From Pseudobdellovibrionaceae bacterium (lineage in GTDB: Bacteria > Bdellovibrionota > Bdellovibrionia > Bdellovibrionales > UBA1609): a DNA stretch of 64,000 nt. Both the position numbers and the translations under genes were made by a program. The stretch covers positions 186,001 through 250,000 of the forward strand of contig JACKAM010000004.1 of NCBI GenBank assembly GCA_020635075.1, given 5' to 3'. The notes beneath the pieces were generated by a model, which made no database searches, was not told the origin of the DNA, and saw only the letters and a list, made by a program, of their open reading frames with translations. Positions 60,829 to 64,000 of this stretch are shown here, one piece after another (the first letter of the stretch is position 1; each line of letters begins with the position of its first letter).

Positions 60829-61590
60829 CTATCGCCTGATAAATCGAGCAAGAAAAACGGCGGCAATGAACTGGGGCATGATCAATTGGATCAGGCCTTC
60901 GAGTATCATGAGTGGGTAAAACAGAGCCTTCTTGATGGGTTTCGACAGACGGAAAATCAGAGAATTAAAAATCAGGTAATAGGCGGGACCGCCGCCAAAG
61001 GCGAGCTTCTCGACCCTCATCTTTTCAGTGGTCAATTCAACGGGGGCAATAGCCCTTTCGTTGGATTCGTCAAAGTAAGGATCTCGCTTGTACCAGTAGT
61101 TGCGAATTGAATTGAGAATCGTCCCCGAGTAGGGCTCAACGGTCAGTAGCTTTCCGCCAGGCTTAAGCATGTTTTCAATATTGGCCACGGTCTGGGGAAG
61201 GTTGGCCACGCAATGGTGGAGCCCCCCTATACAAATCAGGTAGTCAAACCGGCCGACCCACTCAGGTCCAACAGGCCGAGTGAGATCTATTTCAAAGGCC
61301 TGGGTATTGAGGGAGACCCGGTAAGTGGCGACAGCCGTGGGGGAGATATCAAAGCCCGTAAGTTCAGCCTTAGGAAAGCGCCTTTTCACCGCCAGTGAGT
61401 TGATGCCGTCCCCGCAACAGAGATCGCCCACCTGTTTGCCGTTGAGATCCAGGCCCTGAAACAAGTAGCGAAAAAAGAACCGGTCCCGATAGCGGTCCGA
61501 AAACTCATCGTAATAGTGCTCAGCATAGGCCTTGTGGATCTTTTCGTAGTGAGCTTTTTGTGAGTTTGGGCCAGGCTCCAGTTGGGTCAT
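60829..61590 (-). CDS. class I SAM-dependent methyltransferase
   Basis: A 253-residue protein with AdoMet motif I VGDLCCGDGINSLAV, an acidic residue in ELTGFDISPTAV and ICIGGLHHC (post-motif), then the LKPGGKLLTVEPY strand. The C-terminal 60 residues contain hydrophobic stretches (ALFYPLMILEGLIQLIMPQF), which suggests membrane contact and perhaps a lipid or quinone-type substrate. Substrate unknown. Confidence 0.82.
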   Translation of the reverse strand: MTQLEPGPNSQKAHYEKIHKAYAEHYYDEFSDRYRDRFFFRYLFQGLDLNGKQVGDLCCGDGINSLAVKRRFPKAELTGFDISPTAVATYRVSLNTQAFEIDLTRPVGPEWVGRFDYLICIGGLHHCVANLPQTVANIENMLKPGGKLLTVEPYSGTILNSIRNYWYKRDPYFDESNERAIAPVELTTEKMRVEKLAFGGGPAYYLIFNSLIFRLSKPIKKALFYPLMILEGLIQLIMPQFIAAVFLARFIRR

Positions 61591-61634
61591 GTGTTCATGC
61601 TAAGGTCATTGGCCGCACTTGGCCAGGCCAGGGC

Positions 61635-61667
61635 AAAAAAAAAGCACGTCTAGGACGTGCTTTTTTT
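61635..61667. terminator. bidirectional intrinsic terminator after rpsI
   Basis: GCACGTC (61644-61650), loop TAG, GACGTGC (61654-61660), with a run of nine A on the left and seven T on the right. It can stop minus-strand transcription from rpsI and equally plus-strand transcription. It lies 21 bases beyond the rpsI stop. Confidence 0.93.
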
Positions 61668-61688
61668 CTTCTCGTTTCCAAGTCGATA

Positions 61689-62084
61689 TTAACGCTTGGA
61701 GAACTGAGGGCGACGACGAGCGCCGTGGAGACCGTACTTCTTACGCTCAACCTTACGAGAGTCACGAGTCAGCAGACCAGCTTTCTTCAAAGGTCCACGC
61801 AGAGATTCGTCGGCGACCATCAGGGCCCGGGACAAACCGTGGCGAATGGCTTCAGCCTGACCAGTTGTTCCACCACCGCGAACAGTGACGTAAGCATCAA
61901 ACTTGTTCTTGGTATCAGTCGTGCTGAAAGGAACCAAAATGGAAGATTTCCCAGAAGGAGTGGTCAGGTATTGCTCAGCAGGCTTACCATTGATGGTGAT
62001 CTTGCCAGAGCCAGGCTTCAAGAATACGCGAGCTGCACTCGTCTTTCTTCTTCCAGTTGCGTAGTAGACTTTGTCGTTTGCCAT
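61689..62084 (-). CDS. rpsI: 30S ribosomal protein S9
   Basis: A 131-residue protein starting YYATGRRKTSAARVFLKPG and ending with the strictly conserved basic tail KYGLHGARRRPQFSKR, which reaches the P-site tRNA. Length and sequence are standard. It follows rplM by 22 bases, the near-universal rplM-rpsI pair, and is followed by the intrinsic terminator. Confidence 0.98.
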   Translation of the reverse strand: MANDKVYYATGRRKTSAARVFLKPGSGKITINGKPAEQYLTTPSGKSSILVPFSTTDTKNKFDAYVTVRGGGTTGQAEAIRHGLSRALMVADESLRGPLKKAGLLTRDSRKVERKKYGLHGARRRPQFSKR

Positions 62085-62106
62085 TCTCTCGTTACTCCAA
62101 TTCTAA

Positions 62107-62535
62107 TTACAAAGTGTAGGCTGAAGGATTTTGCGCTGAATGAGGATGGCTACCATCCTTATATGTCTTCAGCTTGGTGATCAGACCGTTGGCCAGCTTG
62201 TTCTTTGGAAGCATGCCTTTAACAGCTTCTTGAACCAGGTGAGTGGAGTCTTTATCCATCCACTGCTGAGCCGTGCGCTCACGAACAGAGCCAAAATAGC
62301 GGGACATAGTGAAATACTTTTTGTCCTGCATCTTGGTGCCGCTCATCTTCAGCTTGTCAGTATTAGTAACAATCACGAAATCCCCAGTGTCAACGTGGGG
62401 GGTGAATTGCGGCTTGTGCTTGCCGCGCAGGAGGTTCGCAACTTGAGTGGCCAAACGACCAAGGGTCTGGTCAGTTGCATCTACAACCCACCATTTTCGC
62501 TCTACCTCACCAGCTTTCGCATTCCAGGTCTTCAT
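62107..62535 (-). CDS. rplM: 50S ribosomal protein L13
   Basis: A 142-residue protein with WWVVDATDQTLGRLATQVAN, GDFVIVTNTDKLKMSGTKM and VKGMLPKNKLA, all family hallmarks. The start ATG 62535 has GAGGA five bases upstream and gives the normal length; an in-frame start at 62610 would add 25 residues. truA ends 59 bases upstream. Confidence 0.98.
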   Translation of the reverse strand: MKTWNAKAGEVERKWWVVDATDQTLGRLATQVANLLRGKHKPQFTPHVDTGDFVIVTNTDKLKMSGTKMQDKKYFTMSRYFGSVRERTAQQWMDKDSTHLVQEAVKGMLPKNKLANGLITKLKTYKDGSHPHSAQNPSAYTL

Positions 62536-62594
62536 TTCAATCCTCATTATTCGAAAAAACGCTCTTTTTCCGCGATGTAGTAAGACACGTGGTT

Positions 62595-63383
62595 TTAAAG
62601 GGTTCGGCACCTGTTGTCAAGGTCCCGGGGGTAGTAGACCCGGCAAAGATGCAATCCCTCTGGACGGGCCGTCCCAAGGGCTTTCTGGCGGTTCTGGGCA
62701 GCCAGGATGACCCCCATATCCGAGGCCGGGCGGCCAGCAAAGTGGAGATCCACCATGGTCCCCACCAGATTTCTCACCATCTGCTTGAGAAAACCCTGAG
62801 AAGTTACAGAAAAGCACAGTAAATTTGACGATTTACGTGTCCATGAAGCTTCCCTTAGGTGGCGCACCGTGGGCCCAGAATCCGTCCCGCTAGTTTGAAA
62901 GCTGGCAAAGTCGTGCTCACCCTTAATGGGGGTGAGGCAGGCTTGGAGGTAATCCAAGTCCAGGGGGCGGGGGATCCAGGTCAAATACCGGCCGCGGAGC
63001 GCCGAAGGGACTGGGCTGTTGTGAACCCAGTAGCGGTAGGTTTTGTGGGTGGCCGAGGCCAGGGCATGAAAATCATCGGGAGCAGCCCAGGCCCGACGGA
63101 TGACAATGCCGGGGGGGAGAAGGGCATTGGCGGCGCGGACCAATTGATAACGGGAAACATCCTTTGTGGTTTTAAGGTGAGCGACTTGTCCAATGGCATG
63201 AACACCGGCATCGGTGCGCCCGGAACCCACAACTTGAATGGGCTCATCAAACAAGCGGCTGAAAACAGATTCGAGCGAGCCTTGAATGGTGGGCTTACCC
63301 TCCAATTGCTTTTGCCAGCCACCGAAGTCGGTGCCGTCATAGGCGAGAAGGAGGCGAATTTTTTGCGTCGGCTTTTGGCTCAT
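62595..63383 (-). CDS. truA: tRNA pseudouridine synthase A
   Basis: A 262-residue enzyme that makes pseudouridine at positions 38-40 of tRNA. LLLAYDGTDFGGWQKQ opens the protein, the catalytic Asp lies in GSGRTDAGVHAIGQVAH, and FLKQMVRNLVGTMVDL is the C-terminal family signature. ATG 63383 is chosen; the frame stays open to 63566, but that upstream part translates the ACGG repeat region (rich in Gly, Asn, Arg, Thr) and is not TruA-like. Confidence 0.95.
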   Translation of the reverse strand: MSQKPTQKIRLLLAYDGTDFGGWQKQLEGKPTIQGSLESVFSRLFDEPIQVVGSGRTDAGVHAIGQVAHLKTTKDVSRYQLVRAANALLPPGIVIRRAWAAPDDFHALASATHKTYRYWVHNSPVPSALRGRYLTWIPRPLDLDYLQACLTPIKGEHDFASFQTSGTDSGPTVRHLREASWTRKSSNLLCFSVTSQGFLKQMVRNLVGTMVDLHFAGRPASDMGVILAAQNRQKALGTARPEGLHLCRVYYPRDLDNRCRTL

Positions 63384-63495
63384 CTGTTTTTGTTCCCAGT
63401 TTTTGGTCGTAACCAGTGGTGGTTGTATACCTTGATGGGCTTCTGGGTCCAGAGGGGAAAAGTTTTTCTTGAGAGCCGTTGTCGTAGTCTTTTTT

Positions 63496-63544
63496 CCGTA
63501 ACCCGTGGTCCGTGATCCGTAAACGTTTCCGTGCCGGTTTCCGT
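63496..63544 (-). repeat. ACGG-cored short repeat with 7- and 12-base spacing
   Basis: On the minus strand ACGG occurs six times. In plus coordinates the CCGT cores start at 63496, 63503, 63510, 63517, 63529 and 63541, that is at spacings 7, 7, 7, 12 and 12. The 7-base units read ACGGATC, ACGGACC, ACGGGTT and so on; the 12-base units read ACGGAAACCGGC and ACGGAAACGTTT. It lies in the leader of truA, between its start and the upstream terminator. Confidence 0.65.
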
Positions 63545-63575
63545 TTCTGTATTTGGAACCTGGCACCTAAAAAAA

Positions 63576-63602
63576 AGCGTCGGTTCTGCTTGAACCGACG
63601 CT
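63576..63602 (-). terminator. intrinsic terminator upstream of truA
   Basis: AGCGTCGGTTC (63576-63586), loop TGCTT, GAACCGACGCT (63592-63602): an 11-bp perfect stem. On the minus strand it is followed by a run of eight T, so it ends the transcript of the gene at the right edge and separates it from truA-rplM-rpsI. Confidence 0.93.
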
Positions 63603-63670
63603 AGCACCCTAGACCCATTCGTTCATAAGCCAACCCTAGGCTTACTCAGAGGTAAAAAAGGAGGTGGTGT

Positions 63671-64000
63671 TCAATTACTACCGACGACGTTGTCGATAGG
63701 TTCAATGCCACTTTTATCATCCGTGAGGAGCAGTCGGCCGTGATCGCGAGTGTGGACCACGACTTCGCCGCTTAACCGTCCATCTGCATTTGGTTCGAGT
63801 GGTGATAAACTTGTTCTCAACTCAAGCCCACTCACACAAATGTTTTTAGGAACACGGTCGGTCGATCCATTTGCCAGATTTTTCTGCACCTTTGCCAGAC
63901 TCACCTGGATGCGGCCAAAGCCGTTCACGGTGGGACCGTTTTGCTCCAGATCGTGGAAGCTCAGACGAACAGTGTGATCGCCCTTCTGTGCCCGCCAAAA
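63671..64000 (-). CDS. C-terminal part of an unrecognised protein (5' part outside the window)
   Basis: An open frame of 109 codons runs from the right edge to a TAA at 63671. Its sequence includes KGDHTVRLSFHDLEQNGPTV and VSLAKVQKNLANGSTDRVP, then LRTSLSPLEPNADGRLSGEV and ends DNVVGSN. The pattern looks beta-rich, but I do not recognise the family. A GTG at 63928 could be an internal start, but the frame is coding-like up to the edge. The terminator at 63576-63602 follows it. Confidence 0.6.
   Translation of the reverse strand, partial: FWRAQKGDHTVRLSFHDLEQNGPTVNGFGRIQVSLAKVQKNLANGSTDRVPKNICVSGLELRTSLSPLEPNADGRLSGEVVVHTRDHGRLLLTDDKSGIEPIDNVVGSN

Noticed and set aside
63496..63544. CRISPR-like array
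   Set aside because: Units are only 7 and 12 bases long with no spacers of CRISPR size and no cas gene nearby.
63384..63566. N-terminal extension of TruA
   Set aside because: The frame is open, but it translates the ACGG repeat and a low-complexity stretch; TruA begins naturally at ATG 63383.
63655..63690. Strong AAGGAGG-like sequence on the plus strand near 63656
   Set aside because: No ORF of useful length follows; the region is coding on the minus strand.

Overview
The window is a gene-dense bacterial chromosome segment of roughly 50% GC, with many convergent and divergent gene pairs, frequent GTG/TTG starts and very short intergenic gaps. The gene content fits a Bdellovibrionota-type organism (Bdellovibrio or a relative): two oligopeptide importers, use of phenylalanine and tyrosine, many receiver-domain proteins, a long aromatic amino acid hydroxylase, Gram-negative heptose synthesis, a TonB-family protein and lipoproteins. 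This placement is inferred from gene content only. No rRNA, tRNA, CRISPR array, transposase or prophage gene was recognised; the segment looks like core chromosome.

Left part (1-6169): a cut-off HAD-type 5'-nucleotidase coupled to a rhodanese, a PIF1/RecD-type helicase, a GNAT acetyltransferase, then hpd-hmgA-ribD. hpd and hmgA turn 4-hydroxyphenylpyruvate into homogentisate and then maleylacetoacetate; a phenylalanine-hydroxylase-type enzyme at 13178-14947 could supply tyrosine upstream of them.

Signalling block (6279-12231): five same-strand genes encode a GHKL ATPase, a STAS protein, a PAS/Hpt/CheA-type kinase without the CheW-binding domain, a CheY-like receiver, and a receiver-PATAN-J-domain-TPR protein. 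This looks like a partner-switch module joined to a phosphorelay that ends in a chaperone-recruiting output. It is the strongest candidate here for an uncharacterised system.

Minus-strand block (12423-19728): peroxiredoxin, an ATP-grasp protein of the circularly permuted kind, a divergent SelO-like pseudokinase, heptose epimerase, aromatic amino acid hydroxylase and a TrmJ-like methylase. The first three form a second candidate system, with a redox theme.

Middle (19982-45482): exonuclease III, FxsA, a Ca/Na exchanger, an SH3 protein, a DksA-like protein that lost its zinc ligands, agmatinase, a DedA/YqaA protein, a YejABE-like importer without its own ATPase, a cation/proton antiporter, arginine decarboxylase, LeuRS, a diguanylate cyclase response regulator, an esterase, a CDF transporter, gamma-glutamyltransferase, TrmB, a lipoprotein/ferredoxin pair, thioredoxin reductase and a receiver protein.

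Right part (45528-64000): a complete second peptide importer with a fused double ATPase, phosphoglycolate-phosphatase-type HAD, chorismate synthase, a homodimeric-type 2-oxoacid dehydrogenase E1, a MobA-like protein, TonB-family protein, PP2C phosphatase, M23 peptidase, methyltransferase, ribosomal proteins L13 and S9, TruA, and a gene cut by the right edge.

Non-coding structure: two long inverted repeats lie between convergent gene pairs (12236-12399 and 38694-38851). A GCCGATAAG-type motif precedes four genes in the sense orientation. A short GGTNCCAGGT core occurs at three intergenic sites, and an ACGG repeat with regular spacing lies beside truA. Two clear intrinsic terminators flank the truA-rplM-rpsI group.
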